Source: Eudorina sp. 2006-703-Eu-15 (taxonomy: Eukaryota; Chlorophyta; Chlorophyceae; Chlamydomonadales; Volvocaceae). Taken from it: 64,000 nucleotides of DNA. The notes under the pieces were generated by a model that saw nothing but the letters and a program-made list of their open reading frames with translations, had not been told where the DNA came from and made no database searches. The stretch spans positions 17,501 through 81,500 of the forward strand of contig BDSI01000168.1 in the NCBI GenBank assembly GCA_003117195.1, written 5' to 3'. The position numbers were made by a program, and so were the translations under genes. Shown one piece after another: positions 24,382-50,344 of this stretch (position 1 is the stretch's first letter; the number at the start of each line of letters is the position of its first letter).

Positions 24382-25574
24382 CTGTTGCGTGTTTTGTGAA
24401 TTGGCACGGAACGGTCCACAAGCGGTCGCTCTGACAAATACGACGATGTAGGAAGTAATGATGTTACAAACTGAAATTGCCTTCGTGCCACTTAAGTTGC
24501 ATTCCGTGCGCTGTACGGAAGCTTGCCAACCATGACTTACAGCACTTACTGCAAGTCACTTACAATATGAGAATGTGCGGCACAAACCGTTGACAAACCT
24601 TGCTGCGTTGGCGCGTGCGGAGCACGTGCTCCGACCTCTGGGTCGCGTGAAGACGGTGGAGGACGGTGAAGGTCAGCGACCGGTCACTACTGCCAGCCGC
24701 TCAGCGAGCGCGACACGCGTTCATCCAAACGCGCCTCCTGCCGTGGGCGCTCCACTTTAAGGGGGTAGCCAACAGAGTAAAAGGTTCTCCTGATAAGCCT
24801 CCCGTGAAGCCCGCCCGCATGTCGGCAATACGGGGGGATCGGGCGGGATACGGGTCCACCTGGTAACGGATAAAAAAATGTCGGCAAGCGGGTCAGCCGA
24901 GCAAGTCCAGGCCGGCACCAGAGTAGTTCCGTGAGCGTTATGTTATGTGGGAAGCAAAGATGGCCTACATCTTGTCAAGTGTCATCAGAACCCGTCCGTA
25001 TGGCGCTCACACCCGAGGCCGCGCAGCGCGCACCGCCTCGGTGTCTGGTAACGCTACATAGAGATACCGTAACTGGACTCAGGCCGCGCGCAGGTCGCGC
25101 TCAGGGCTGCGTGCGATGTCCCCACATCGGCGGCCGGAGCAAGCGGGAAAGCGACCGAAACGGCCGCCCGTGCACTCGGGTTTAGGACGGGTTTCAAGCG
25201 GCGCGGGAATCGATACGTGGCTCGGCAAACTGGGGACGACGTTTGGGAATGCCGTGCAGTCAGTCCACGTGCCCGGCGCACGCAGATTGGGTGACATGCG
25301 CCGGTGGCCTGCAGGGGACAGACAAGGAGGGCACGAGGGATGCCATGAAGACCGGAAAGGTCGTGAAGTCGTACCAAAGCCGTAACAAATGCCGTACTGC
25401 AGGAGCGAGGAGGCTGCGGATGCCATTTCAGGTGCCGAAATCAGGTGCCGCTGAAACATACGATACAAGGTAAATCATGTAATGTAATGTAATGTAATGT
25501 AATGTAATCGTAAATCATATCATCACCTGGTCATTTGGACGTGATTACGCAAAACACACCGGCATGGGGCGTCA
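24382..25574. other. Spacer upstream of ankyrin gene 1
   Basis: No gene recognised. A short (AATGT)n array lies at about 25476-25508. The first few hundred bases should contain the ankyrin gene promoter, but I see no defined element. Confidence 0.45.
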
Positions 25575-25760
25575 TGGCATGGGGCAGCCCTCCCTCGCCA
25601 GCCACTCAACCAGGTCCACGTGGCCGGACTCCACGCCAGCCTCGAAGACCGTCTCATCCCCGGGGCAGCCCTGCTCCTCCCGCAGCCACCGCACCACCTC
25701 CAGACTGCCGCACAGCGCTGCGTCATTCAGGTAGATCGCCACCTTCCGAATAACCGCCGC
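25575..25760 (-). pseudogene. Duplicated fragment of ankyrin gene 1
   Basis: Nearly identical to about 22757-22930, the last part of exon 1 of ankyrin gene 1 (same GCCCTCCCTCGCCAGCC stretch and following bases), with scattered substitutions that increase to the right. No head, no second exon and no start are present, so this is a broken partial copy lying about 1.2 kb upstream of its parent. Confidence 0.85.
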
Positions 25761-26757
25761 AGCCGCCAGCCCCTGGTCGCAGCCACCCCGTGCGACCAGC
25801 TCAAGTTACCTGCGGTTCATCGCAGAAGCTAGCATATGGCTGTACGGGAGTAACCAGGCCCCCTCCCCGCCACGGGGGTTGGAGGGTGGATGCGCAGTCC
25901 TTGGTAGGGGTTGATGATGACGTGAGGCGCCTACGAGCTGTCTGGGCCCGTTGGACACCCGGCCGGCACTAAGGTCCCACCTTGTCTATGGCTGGGAGCG
26001 AAGCGGCGGCGCACATCAGGGTGCTGCAGTACGGTCGTACGGCACAATGCACAGGTCCACAAGGTATCTATATGAACAGGCGCCGATCAAACACACACAC
26101 CCTGCTGACCGTGACGATCGGTCATCTGGTAACCAATATACGGCTGCAGTTGTTGTCGTACTGGTGTCCTGCACAGAAAGCCATACATCATGACGAACGG
26201 GTGATACTCGGACACCGCGGCGCCAGTATTGATCAGTGGTCCACGCGGAAAAGCACTCAGTGCTGTAATCGTCATCCAACCGGATGCAGAACGGCCCAAC
26301 CTCATAGCCAACAGCGAAGGGCTGGTTGCCGATGGACACCGCGAGACCGAGTGCACTGCAGGTTGTGTAGCAGCGCGACACAAAGGCTTACTCGAGATGT
26401 CTGGAACCCCTTTCTTGGACTATTTTTTCTTTGCGGTCCGGCCTGTACGCCGGGCTGCTACAGGTTGTCTCCATTGTGTGATGCTTACAGTGGGATGTAG
26501 GGGCAGAGGCAGAGACCAAAGCAGAGGCGGCAGTGGCAGTGTGCCATACGGGCTGAGGTGTTTGCAGCAAAGGCAATGGGATGTGCCAATGGATACGTGT
26601 AGTTGTCCAGGCTGTAACGTTGGCCGCCGCCATGGGGGCTCTGGAGATTGAAGGGGATTACCACTTGTGCCATACGCCGTACAATACCACTCGGAAAGAT
26701 AAAGTCTATTTTTGGCACTTATGACACAGCAGGGCTCAAGAAGCTCGTTCAGTGTGT

Positions 26758-26849
26758 GTCGTTATAGTATAGTGGTCAGTATCCCCGCCTGTCAAAACCA
26801 CATATGTCTCAGTCCGCGGGAGGCCGGGGTTCGATTCCCCGTAACGGCG
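26758..26849 (+). tRNA. tRNA-Asp(GTC) with 20-base intron
   Basis: Seven-base acceptor stem GTCGTTA / TAACGGC, discriminator G, D loop AGTGGTC with G18-G19, anticodon stem CCCGC / GCGGG with loop CTGTCAC, T arm CCGGG-TTCGATT-CCCCG. A 20-base insert at 26795-26814 follows A37, the canonical nuclear tRNA intron position. All conserved bases are normal, so it should be functional. Confidence 0.95.
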
Positions 26850-29800
26850 AACTATTATTATGCCTACAGATATGCTGTTCCACTCCGTAGCCAAGGCTTC
26901 ATGGCTGCCATTCTGGTGACCAATGCAAGGGGAGAGTATGCACCGCGGCGCTTGCGAAGTCTTGCTTCTCCCATGTGGCCTGCGGCAACGTTCCAAAATC
27001 CCAGAGGCGTGGCATCCAAAAGGGGGAAGGATAGGGCTCTCTCGAGAGAGATCTATAATTGCCGCCGCTGGCCGGGTATGGTAGTATGGGCTATGGGGCG
27101 CTACGCAAGGCTGGGCTGAGGCATCTGCCGGGTTCGCCAGGTTTACCTCTTGGTTACTGGCCCCGGGCGGCGGGGGTCCCACTTCCAAGACATGTGCGGT
27201 CTTCCGCTCTCTGGGCGGAGCGTCTGCCCCGGGCCGTCACTTGCGTCAGTGTCGGGCCCATGTGGTCCCATTCGCGCTACCCCTACCCTCCTGATCGGGT
27301 CTGGACGGAAGGTGAGTCGTACTTGCAGCACTTGCTCACGGGGCACATGAACCACTCATGCATACGGAGGATAGGGTCGAGCGCCACCATGAGCCATATT
27401 TCGGTTCGGGCTACAGGTATTCTATCGTTACAAACATAACTGGTTACCATTCCTGTTTTGCTCTAAGGAGCTTGGTCGTGAACTCAGAATAATTGCCGTA
27501 CCGCAACGCAACCACCAGCAACGACCGTCCGGCGCGCAGGGCTTGCCAGCACCGTTGGATTCGCACGGACGTATACTCGCTTGTTCAATTACGATATCAT
27601 TTGCGGCTTTCACGTATTTCGTCCACCTCGACGACGCCAAATCGCCCGCCCATCACAGTGCTGTATGCGGGTGAGAGCTGTTATATGACATTTGAGACTT
27701 GCGCAGAGTCGAAATTTCTTCCCTTAACCTGTGTATATAACTGAATATGTGAACTTCGGTGCGATGCAACCTGCCAGCCAAATGCTCGTCGACGCAAACA
27801 AGCTTTGTAAGATCTATAGTTTTTGTTATCCGTAATGAGCCACGATTAAGATGAGCCATGATTAAGATAAGCCATGATTAAGATCGAAGGGTTAAATGCT
27901 TACTAAGCTACGGTTCCCTGTTACCAATCTGCAACTCATTCTGCATCAGTAATCCACGGAAATTCACACATTGACCGGCAATTATCTTGTGCAAAAGAAA
28001 CGCTAGACCTGCCCATTTGACAGGCGAATCTCCGTCAGGACGAAATATCCCCGCCTGTCAGCAAGTCATGAGGGACGCCCGACGCCCGAGGAGGCAGACG
28101 TTCAATTCCGCGAAATGGCTTTTATGGCATCTTGTTGATTGGGTGCTGCGGCTGATGGGGTGCTTGCATTTTTGTACTGCCTGTAGTGTTTGAGCAAGTA
28201 TGGCATTGTCAGCGAAGGTGTGTGAGTGGCTGCGTGACCTGAAATGGCGGAGCAATGCAGGGTGGGTCGGGTGGGGGCACAAACAGCCCGCGGGCCGCGG
28301 CTGCTGTGGAGGGATGCGGTGCAATGACGATGAGCGGGAGGAATGCCGTACACTGTCGTAAACGATCGTGCATGGTCCGCTTTGCACAGGGCTACCCAGC
28401 GCAACGCGTGCAGTCCCAGGCTTGGCTGGTGCGCTGCTGTCAGTCGAGGCAGGGATGGACTTGTGACCCGTGGGCTGGTGTGCTCGTGCACCTGCTGCCA
28501 TGCGTAACGCCAAGCCGGCCGCGTTGGGAGCTTGGTGCCCGGCCCATGGGGTCAAGGGAGGGTGCGGGCGCCGCTGGTCCGCCCGCAAGTTCGGCAATAG
28601 GCGCCGCTGATCTGTGTCGAACTCGTTTGAAGACGAGTGTACTGTAACGTGAAATTCCCTTCCGATCAGAACACGAATCCCGTCCCGGCGATGGGCAAAG
28701 CTCGATCGATTCATCAAGCGTTTAAGCCCTACCTACACCTAGAGGCGGGACGATCTGCCGCGACACCGACATCGATCCTCATCGCTTTATTCAGAGCGAG
28801 CCAAGCCCGTTCCAAACTTCCAATGATTTCCGCCAACGTGTGCCGCACACAGAAACAACAGCACCCCAAGGTTCTCACCACATCGACCACATCGACCGCA
28901 ACGACAAACAACGCAATGCGGACATACCATGCATTCACGGCTCACGGGTGGGGCTTCACATAAGGCCCCGATATGCGAACGGTCCGGCCCAGTAGCTGGG
29001 AGCTGCTGGTACGGCAGATCCCGCCGCCGCCTCCTCGTATCGCCGCACGTCCTGTCTTGGCAAATGTATCAGGCCCTCGCACCCACCCCCAGCAAAGCGT
29101 CCGTACAATCCGGCCTGCGGACATCGCCGCGTGTAAAGTAAAAACCAACCGTTACCAACATCCGGATACAGCTGCGATCCGGCGAATCAACCAATATGGC
29201 GGATCAGTCCGCGCGCGTATTGTCTCATCCAGGCGACCACACTTTGTCTCGTCGCGCATCTTGCTCGAGGGACTTGCCCGAAGCGCTTTTCTTCAGCCCA
29301 TCGCTGACAAAGGGGCAACGTAACGGCAGCGGGACTGTTCATGGTACGGCGGGTACCGCCGTACAAAGTTCCCCCGAGCTGACATATTCTCGAAACCCCT
29401 GACCCGGCGAGAAGCGCCCGGTCCTCCACAGTGAGGGGGAGAGACACCCTAGCCTCCCACGCACCGTGACACATCGTCGTACAGGTGCCGTACATGACTG
29501 ACACCTGTAGAGCACGAACTTGGCGCCAACCAACCTGCGCGACCCTTTGTGCACCCACACCCGGGTGTGGCCGGTGGCGCCCCATCAAACTCAACCCCCA
29601 CATGTCGCGCCACGGGGTGGTGGTGGTGTGGTGGTGGTGTGGACGCATGGGTTGGTGCTGGATGAGTGATCCGTGGACCGACATCATCCGGTACACCAGG
29701 GAGGCGTGTAGTACGGCTACTTACTCCTGTTGACTCGACGCGACAACTACGAATAACACGATAACACGCGCCCATAACAAGATAGATAATTGTTGAAAAG

Positions 29801-30422
29801 TGACGAAGGCTCTCCAGACCTTCCACCTCCTCTTTGACTGTACCAGCGCCGGGATGTTCGCGACCCCATACGGTATGTGTCTTGGGCAGTTCTCTCGTGG
29901 GCAGTTCTCTCGGGGCGCGTCCATTGGCGTGTGGACGGGCGGATGTGAAGGGACGAGTGCGGGCGGGGAGGCGCATGGACGGCACGGCGGCCCCGGACGG
30001 CGAAACCCCCACACACCCGGCAGGCCTGCCGACAGAGGCGGACCAACACCCCCTTACCCCCGGGGTGGCTTCCCACTGCGCAGCGCATCAGCCATCCATC
30101 CATCAGCCATCCAGGCCATATGCGTCCACATCACCGCCTGGTGCCGTCCACACAAGCTTCCAAGCCGCCCCGCCCCAGACCGGGTGCCCGGGTCGTTGCT
30201 GGCCTGTAACCTTAAACCCCTAAACCCTTGCCCAACCCGCCGACACACATCTCAGCCCGTCCATGGGCACAGATTGAGATCCGGAATCTCATTAACCATC
30301 AGCGCCATGCCATCTACCTACTGACTCTAACCTACACCACCACCAACCGCCGGCCCTTTTTTCTACCCACCAACCGTCACCACCTGTCACCCGCCGCCAC
30401 CAGCAAACCGGTGGGCTGGTGC
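26850..30422. other. Long spacer between tRNA-Asp and carrier 3' end
   Basis: No protein gene seen. It contains a weak tRNA-Asp-like remnant at about 28010-28110 and a short telomere-like patch (CCCCTAAACCC) near 30215-30228. Base composition drops around 27.4-28.0 kb. Confidence 0.45.
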
Positions 30423-33181
30423 TCAACCCGCCGCCACCGCCGGCGCCTTGGCCGCAGTCAGCACCACAGCCGCCGCCGCCGCTGTGTGCGGCACCGCCGC
30501 CGCCGCCGTCAGCGGCACCACAGCCGGCGCGCGGCCCGACAGCGCGGCCTTCGTGACGCCGTGCAGCTGCTCCTTGAGCATCAGCATCAGCGCCGCATTC
30601 AGCGCCGTCTGGAGGATCTTGGCGCGGAGGCCCTTGAAGAAGCCGCCCGGGCCCTCGCGCCGCGCCGTGTCCGCGATGACCCCCCAGGTCGACGTCCGGT
30701 AGGCGGCACCCGCCTTGGCCGCCGCAGCCGAGGACGCCTGCAGCCGCGCCTTCACCACAATCAGGGGGTACGTCACCACCGTCGCACCGATCTTGGCCAG
30801 GGCCCCGGCCAGGAAGACCTCCGCGGCGGAGAGCTGTACAGACGATGGGGATGGCGGCGGCGGGGCCGCCGCCGCCGCCTTCGGCACCGGCGGGGACGCC
30901 GTCGCCATGGCCTCATCGCTGTCCGCCGAGCACCTCCGCACCAGTAAGTGGTGGTCGTGGTCGTCTGCGCTGCCGCCGCTGGACTGCTGCTGTGGCTGCT
31001 GCTGCTGCTGCTGTGGCTGTTGCTGCTGCTGCTGTGGCTGTTGCTGCTGATTCTGAGCGCGCGCCAGCCGCTGCGCCTTCCACAGCTTCATGAGCGTCTT
31101 GATCTTCTCAAACAGCATGTACTGCACTGCGGGGTTGGCGAGCAGGATCATGGACGGCAGCAGACCCTTCCAGAAGCCCGCCAGGCCGTCCTCCCGGAGC
31201 ACCGAGACGATGGTCTCCCAGGTGCTCGGGGGCCGTCTGGAGCCGGCTCCGGAACCCGCCAGGCTCTGGTAGCCCTGAGGTGCGGCCAAGCGAGATATGG
31301 AGATGGGGGAGCCACCGCCCACCGGGGGGGGAGGGTTGAGGAGGGGGGAGAGCAGGTGGGGCGGAGGTAGGGGTGAGAGGGCTTCCTGGTGGCCATGCGG
31401 GAGCAGGGCGAGGCGAGGGGTGAGGTCGTCTGGATGGGGCCCAGACGGGCTTCGCAGGAGCCGGTGGGTCCCGCCCACGAGGTGGTGACACCGATACGTA
31501 GGGTGGCCAGTTGGGGAAACGAAATCAGCGGATGCCGCTCACATGGCCACATGGCGTAAAGGGGGAAGCAGGCTTCCGTGACCCGCCTTGACAGACTGCT
31601 GGCCCCGCAGCGCCTCTAGATGGCCTTCAACGTCTCGGTATGGCCGGCCCCAATCCCCTCCAGATCCCTTTCCAGCGCCTTCCTTCCTCCCTCCCTCCCG
31701 TCCCCGCCTCGTCTTCCCTGCCACCTGCCACTTCCCCAACTCCCTCTCCAACTCCCTCCCTCCCCCTCCTCTCATCCTCTCCCCGTCATGTCGATCCAGA
31801 CAGCGAAACCGGGAGAAGTCACCGTGTGGAATATCGTCGTCACCCTCCCCTCCCCTCCCCTCCCTCCCCTCCCCTCCCCTCCCCTCCCCTCCCCTCCCCT
31901 CCCTCCCCTCCCCTCCCCTCCCCTCCCCTCCCCTTGCCTCACCTGCACCCGGGTGGCAACCACAGACACCGGCATCGTGATGAGCTGATTGAGCGCCCCC
32001 GCCGCCGTCGCCACCAGCAGCGATGACAGCACGCCAATGTCCCTGCTGCGGCTCTCACCGCCCACCGACCCCGGCCCTGCTGCTGCTGCTGCCCCAGCGC
32101 GCTTGGACCAGGCCACCGCCTGGTCTCGGAGCTTGCTGTAGAAGAAGAAGTAGACGCCGCTGGAGAGGGCGGACTCGACAATGTTGGGGCCCAGACCCGC
32201 GTACAGGGTGGACAGCTGCACGGCACCGGCGAGGGGAGGGAGATTGGCGGGGATGGGATCAGGCGCTGTACGGCAAGCGGGTGCATACGCAGCGCCCATC
32301 CCCAACCCAACCGGGGCCATCCCGGGGTTGCGGAGCGCCACGACAGTACTGCAGCAACAGGAACGTACGGCGGTGGTACAGAACCGGGACAGGTGCTGGA
32401 AACCAGCGAGCCGATACCCTAACGCCATGGCCACGCCGTGAGGTAAGGAACGCTCTCGCGTTTATCTGGGGTAGCGTTGCCGCGAGCTGCTGCTGTTGTT
32501 GTTATCGCTGTCGCCGTTGGGGGTTAAGTCGCGGTGTGGCTGCGACAATTGCGAGGTCCCGTTCACAGCTCGGAAGCGCCCTGTGGTCTTGCGATGGCGG
32601 CCAACTTTTGTCACGTTTTCCTTGAAGTAAATGCTGCAGGCGTAGATGTCGCCAGGACCCCGGGCGTTGCCAGGGGACACGGGGCCTGATCGGGAAGTGC
32701 TGCCGCCGCAGGCGTGGGGCCGCTCCGTATGAGAGCCAAGGTACGGTCGCTATGGAGAGGGTTTTGCACACCTGATTCAGCAGCTATTCATCCGATCAAT
32801 CAAGGTCCGCAACCTTCATCCAAAGCGCAACATTCCGTCCTCACCTTGTATTGTTGAAGAAACCGTGCCAAGGCAAGCAACCGAGAGCCCGGCTCCGATG
32901 AAGCAGTATTTGTATCGCCTGTTGATAAAGCTTGAAGCGTGTATATTGTCTGCGAAGAGGGCAAAAGGCCGTCGCAGTCAACTTGCATAATCCGTCTCGG
33001 AATGACTCGTGGAGATTAGGGTTTGGCAACAAGTGCGGCTTTGCAATAGAAAAGCATGGCATTGCGTTAGAGCTCCCACCTTAAGAGGATATGTTGCGAG
33101 CAAGGCAATTACGCTGCCGAGCGCGCCCGAACATCCTTCCACAACCGCGTTCGAAACGGCTGTAGAGCCGGACATTTCCAA
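30423..33181 (-). CDS. Peroxisomal-type adenine nucleotide/NAD carrier (SLC25 family)
   Basis: Six-helix membrane carrier likely exchanging nucleotides or NAD/CoA across the peroxisomal membrane. Four exons (minus): 33181-33080, 32949-32845, 32215-31943, 31274-30423; all GT-AG, phase 0, 443 residues. The three carrier repeats show ATYPLK-TIYTLQ, TMPVSVVATRVQ and TYPLIVVKARLQ, where the usual acidic residue of PxDxxK is missing in each; that is typical of PMP34/PXN carriers rather than mitochondrial ones. Other support: LSTLYAGLGPN and GFWKGLLPSMILLANPAVQYMLFE. A Gln/Pro-rich tract (31000-31060) followed by SSGGSADDHDHHL and an Ala-rich stretch enlarges the loop between repeats two and three, explaining the length over the usual 310-330. 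The C-terminal tail is Ala/Val-rich with no clear sorting signal. Confidence 0.93.
31840..31935. repeat. (CTCCCC)n-type simple repeat
   Basis: About 95 bases of CTCCC/CTCCCC units directly next to the donor of carrier exon 3. Confidence 0.93.
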
Positions 33182-34446
33182 TCAATCGGTGTATGATCTC
33201 AGAGGAAGATGGCCAAGCCTCTCAAAATCTGTCGAAGCAGGAGCTCCAAACTGCGGGCAATTTCCCACTTGCAGCGCGCCGACTTGAACACGCGCTAAGG
33301 ACTAGTTTTAGTAATTGAGAATCAGAAACTCGAGAATGTAACTTATGAGTACCTCATGGAACGGTCCAAAACTTCTGTGAAAGCGGCAAGAACGGGTCAT
33401 GTAGTCTCCAGGTGTTCGCCGTAAGTAAAATCGCCCAACCTGAGGAGTACAGCTCTGGTACACCTCTGTATATAATACATACAGCAAGCAGTGCGCGGCG
33501 GCGTCCTCAATATCGCCATCGCCAGTCTTAGTCAGTTTTCGGTTATGTCGGCCTCGTCATCGTTGAAGTCATCACGAGATCCTTTATCGTGTGCGGTTAC
33601 GCGTCACAAATTACACGCAACCGAGTCCCATATAGGACGATATACTCATTTGTGCAAAACTTGCCATGCCTGCCACCCCGCCCCCAAATTGGTTGGCAGC
33701 TGTTGGGGGCGGCAAGCGTGAGCAATGCCATGAGGACGTTGTCAACGTCGACAATTTGTCATTGTCAAAGAGAAACATGAGAAATAATATGGCCGAAGCA
33801 TGCCCGCGCAAAACATGACAAAACCGGCCACTCTAAAGCACTCGACGACGTCAAAACGAACGCATCCCACGCGGAAGCCATCCCTGAAGCACGCACCCCG
33901 GCTGATGCTTTGTGTGAGGCGTTACGAAAGTAAGCAGCTGCGGCTACGTAAAGAAGACAACCGCTCACTGATGTCGACCGGCAACCGTAACCCTTTTTGT
34001 CGTCGGCCCACACGCGATCAAGCAGCCACGCCACGGCAATCGCGCTTGTTCCGCTCAACAGGCCTGAATTCGTCAAGAGCCCCCACACCACCTTCCCAAC
34101 CTGCCAGTTTCCTCGCTGCGGAACTGCAACGGACTCCAGCTCGAGCTCCACACTCCCAACACCCGCGCCAGTCCACTGGCGATGGTTTGCCGCACCCCGA
34201 GTACCTCCAGTACCACCAGTGCCGCCAGCACCAGGGTGGGCCGCACCCCGAGAACCCGTATCCGTACCAGGGTGGGCGAGGTCCCCCGTTCACCCTGGTG
34301 GACAGCCGCATCCGCATCAGCACCCCGATGGTGACGGTCCGGTCCGGTCCGGGCAGGTGGTAGGTTCTCGAGCCCCGGGTGGTCAGGTCCGGACAGGTGG
34401 TTCGGCGTGATCAGTTACCCACCCAGGTCCGCCAGTACATCCATCC
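33182..34446. other. Spacer between carrier 5' end and UMP kinase 3' end
   Basis: No gene recognised. The stretch 34.2-34.4 kb has short imperfect direct repeats (GTACCACCAGTGCCGCCAG, CCGTACCAGGGTGGG) and is probably 3' untranslated sequence of the UMP kinase gene. Confidence 0.45.
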
Positions 34447-47923
<13,477 letters not shown>

Positions 47924-47981
47924 CGGCGTTCACGCTGCCCCCTGTTTTGAGGGGGTTGAGGGAGGGAGGGAGGGAGGGAGT

Positions 47982-47986
47982 TGTAA
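47982..47986 (+). terminator. TGTAA polyadenylation signal of U2AF65
   Basis: TGTAA, the usual volvocine polyadenylation signal, about 60 bases after the stop codon. Confidence 0.6.
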
Positions 47987-49097
47987 ACTGCGTGACAGGT
48001 TTTATTGGTGGTGTAGTGGTGTGTAGGACCGGGCCTCGGACGACGTTGTGGCCCACATGGAGGCGTCCGTGTGTGTTGTGGAAGTGGATGGGTGTCGGTG
48101 GGGTGGCAGTCGCTGCGCTGGGTCGCTGCGGTGATAGCGCAGCCTATGATGGCCGTGCTATGCTACGGGTGTGTGCATTGCCCACTACATCACTCGGGTG
48201 TCGGTGCACCGGTGTGCCGGTAGGTATGCGAGGGTGATGGCGGCGGGGCTGAAGCCGCAGTGGGGCAGCGGAGGTACTTCCAGGCATTATCATTCCGCGG
48301 CCTCTCTCGTCATTGTCTGCATCCTTCCTGACACCTTGTTTGATTGATACACCTGTTTGGGGTAGGTGTTGGTGTTTTTTCGCGTTTCGGGGGCTGGCAG
48401 GCGGGGGCCGGTTGCCCAGGTGTGGTGGATTCTGGCTTCGGGTGACAGGGGTGCTGTGGAGCCTGTCCGCTGCGCCATGGTGGCGCAAGTTCGTTTCTGC
48501 AGTGTGCGGTGAGGAAGCCTCGGCTGACGCCGTTGGCTGTCACCGATGACCCTAGCGTAACCGCCGCTGTAACAATTTTAATAAGTGGTATTGGGGTGCA
48601 CGGAGGCCAATGTGGGGTCATTCGGCACCTCATCCACCATCGGGAACGAAATGCCGTCTTCCGCAAGCGCAGCGGTGCAGTCACTTTCTCTGCATGGGCG
48701 CATTCGGTGTGTTGCCACTTGCTAGACAAGGCTGAGGGTAGGCTAGACAGTGGCTGCGCTCGCGCAATACTGGTATGGTACGTCCAGGCCGTCAGAGATG
48801 GCGGGCGGATGGGCGGGCGAGTGGCCTCGCGGCCTCCTCGTATCCGTTTGGCGTTACGAGGGGGGAACTGCAGCTGTGCGGTCGACTGAGGCGACGACCA
48901 GCCGTGCCAGTCTCGATGTAAACGACCAGGTGCAGTGGGCGTAGCCAGCCGGCCGGTACCCAGGTGCGGTGGGGGACGGTCCCGGTGCGGAGCTCTCAAC
49001 GGTTGCATCTCATGTAAGTAACAATACTGTGTGAGGTTGCGCTCCGTCGTCTTCCATGGAAGTGAGTGCAGACCATTCCGGACATTCGGAGCTCAGT
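47987..49097. other. Spacer after U2AF65
   Basis: No gene recognised. Some may be alternative 3' untranslated sequence. Confidence 0.4.
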
Positions 49098-49211
49098 AAG
49101 GAAATGGCCCCAGAAGTGGGCTCGGTGCGCGCACCGAAAAATGACGCGGTTTCTGGGCTCGGTGCGCGCACCGAACGGTGCGCGCACCGAGCCAAGTTTC
49201 ACGGATCTACG
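49098..49211 (+). repeat. Left 114-base inverted arm
   Basis: Perfect reverse complement of 50784-50897, reading AAGGAAATGGCC at the outer end and GGATCTACG at the inner end. Confidence 0.95.
49159..49191. repeat. GC-rich hairpin copy 1
   Basis: CTCGGTGCGCGCACCGA followed by its reverse complement-like half; dyad of two GGTGCGCGCACC cores. Confidence 0.93.
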
Positions 49212-49560
49212 ACGTGCCCGCACTAGCATCTACAGATAAAACAAATGTAATATATTGGCACTAAGAATGAAGATTCCACAGATGCCTCCCAACAGGCACC
49301 GGGATCCGGCCGTTGGGGCCAGATGACCACAAAACACGGCTGGGTGCGCGCACCGATCGGTGCGCGCACCGAGCCCAGTTTCACGGGTGTGCGTCGTGCC
49401 CGCACCTGTCTCCATAGATATGTAAATGTTGTAATGACCATGAGATGGACGATTCCCGCTGATTGCTTCCAACCGGCACCGGATGGGGGTGGGAGGCCAC
49501 AAAACACGGCTGGGTGCGCGCACCGATCGGTGCGCGCACCGAGCCCATTTTCACGGATAT
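49202..49560. repeat. Two tandem units of about 175 bases carrying hairpins 2 and 3
   Basis: Each unit ends CACAAAACACGGCTGGGTGC then the hairpin (49342-49373 and 49512-49543) and a TTTCACGG tail. Similarity between units is clear near the hairpin and weaker in the middle. Confidence 0.8.
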
Positions 49561-49880
49561 GTGACGATCTGCATCGCTGTCGCAGTAATGCCCAAAAACA
49601 AACAGATGCGGAAATTGGCATGAACCACTTCTGCTTCTGCGGAACCACCGGCTTCCCCGTGCTCCGGATCATGGACAACAACATCTTCGAGCTCCCTGCT
49701 GGCCAAGGACGTTGTGCCGCTTCTCGTTGAGTTATCGTTGGAAGAGGACGAAGTAGTCGTGTCAGACGTTGCCACGGAAGTTCCAAGTATCACAAAAAGA
49801 AGTAATGCAACCGCGATGGCCACTCCTATCAACCCCACGACAAGAGTATTGTCAGTGGAGGGGAATCTCCTGGCCTTCAT
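49551..49880 (-). CDS. Hypothetical small membrane protein inside the repeat-bounded segment
   Basis: An open frame of 109 residues with one clear transmembrane stretch at about residues 13-36 (LVVGLIGVAIAVALLLFVIL) after a short basic N-terminus (MKARR), then a Ser/Thr/Asn-rich region and a second weakly hydrophobic C-terminal stretch. The end of the frame runs into the repeated sequence next to a hairpin. No family recognised. The opposite strand is also open for 73 codons, so coding status is uncertain. Confidence 0.35.
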   Translation of the reverse strand: MKARRFPSTDNTLVVGLIGVAIAVALLLFVILGTSVATSDTTTSSSSNDNSTRSGTTSLASRELEDVVVHDPEHGEAGGSAEAEVVHANFRICLFLGITATAMQIVTYP

Positions 49881-50287
49881 CGTGTCGTCATGTGAAGAAT
49901 GTAATAGTTCCTATGTACAACGTCTAACAAAGTAGTAGTCAAGTCAGTCAGAGTCAAATCGATTAGACTTTAGTTGCTATGCGCGGCCAAAGTGCTTAAA
50001 TCCTCCCGCGGTACGATGAGCGAGGAACCATTAGATCCAAAACTTCAAAATCCACGAAATCGACGACGCGCCTTCGCTAACCTTCGCTGCATTATTCAAA
50101 CACCTGCCTGAAATTCATCGCATTCATCAGCGCCGTTCTTTATTACCTCCTCGAAGCTGATGCTTCCTGCATAGTTTTTCATGGGCAGTCGGTCTGTTGC
50201 ACGTGCACTCATTGCTTACGTAACTCCATTTTAACTGGCTAGAGCACGAGCCACGCTGGTAACTGCTCGCATATCCTTGATACACGG

Positions 50288-50322
50288 CTCGGTGTGCGCA
50301 CTGATCGGTGCGCGCACCAAGC
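50288..50322. repeat. GC-rich hairpin copy 4 (degenerate)
   Basis: CTCGGTGTGCGCACTGATCG then GTGCGCGCACCAAG; same dyad with three or four changes. Confidence 0.8.
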
Positions 50323-50344
50323 CGTATCTTTTGGCCTCCTGGCA

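Noticed and set aside
29187..30324. Overlapping frames of 120-190 residues on both strands
   Set aside because: No conserved motif, no splice consistency with a neighbour, and similar open length on the opposite strand, as expected in GC-rich spacer.
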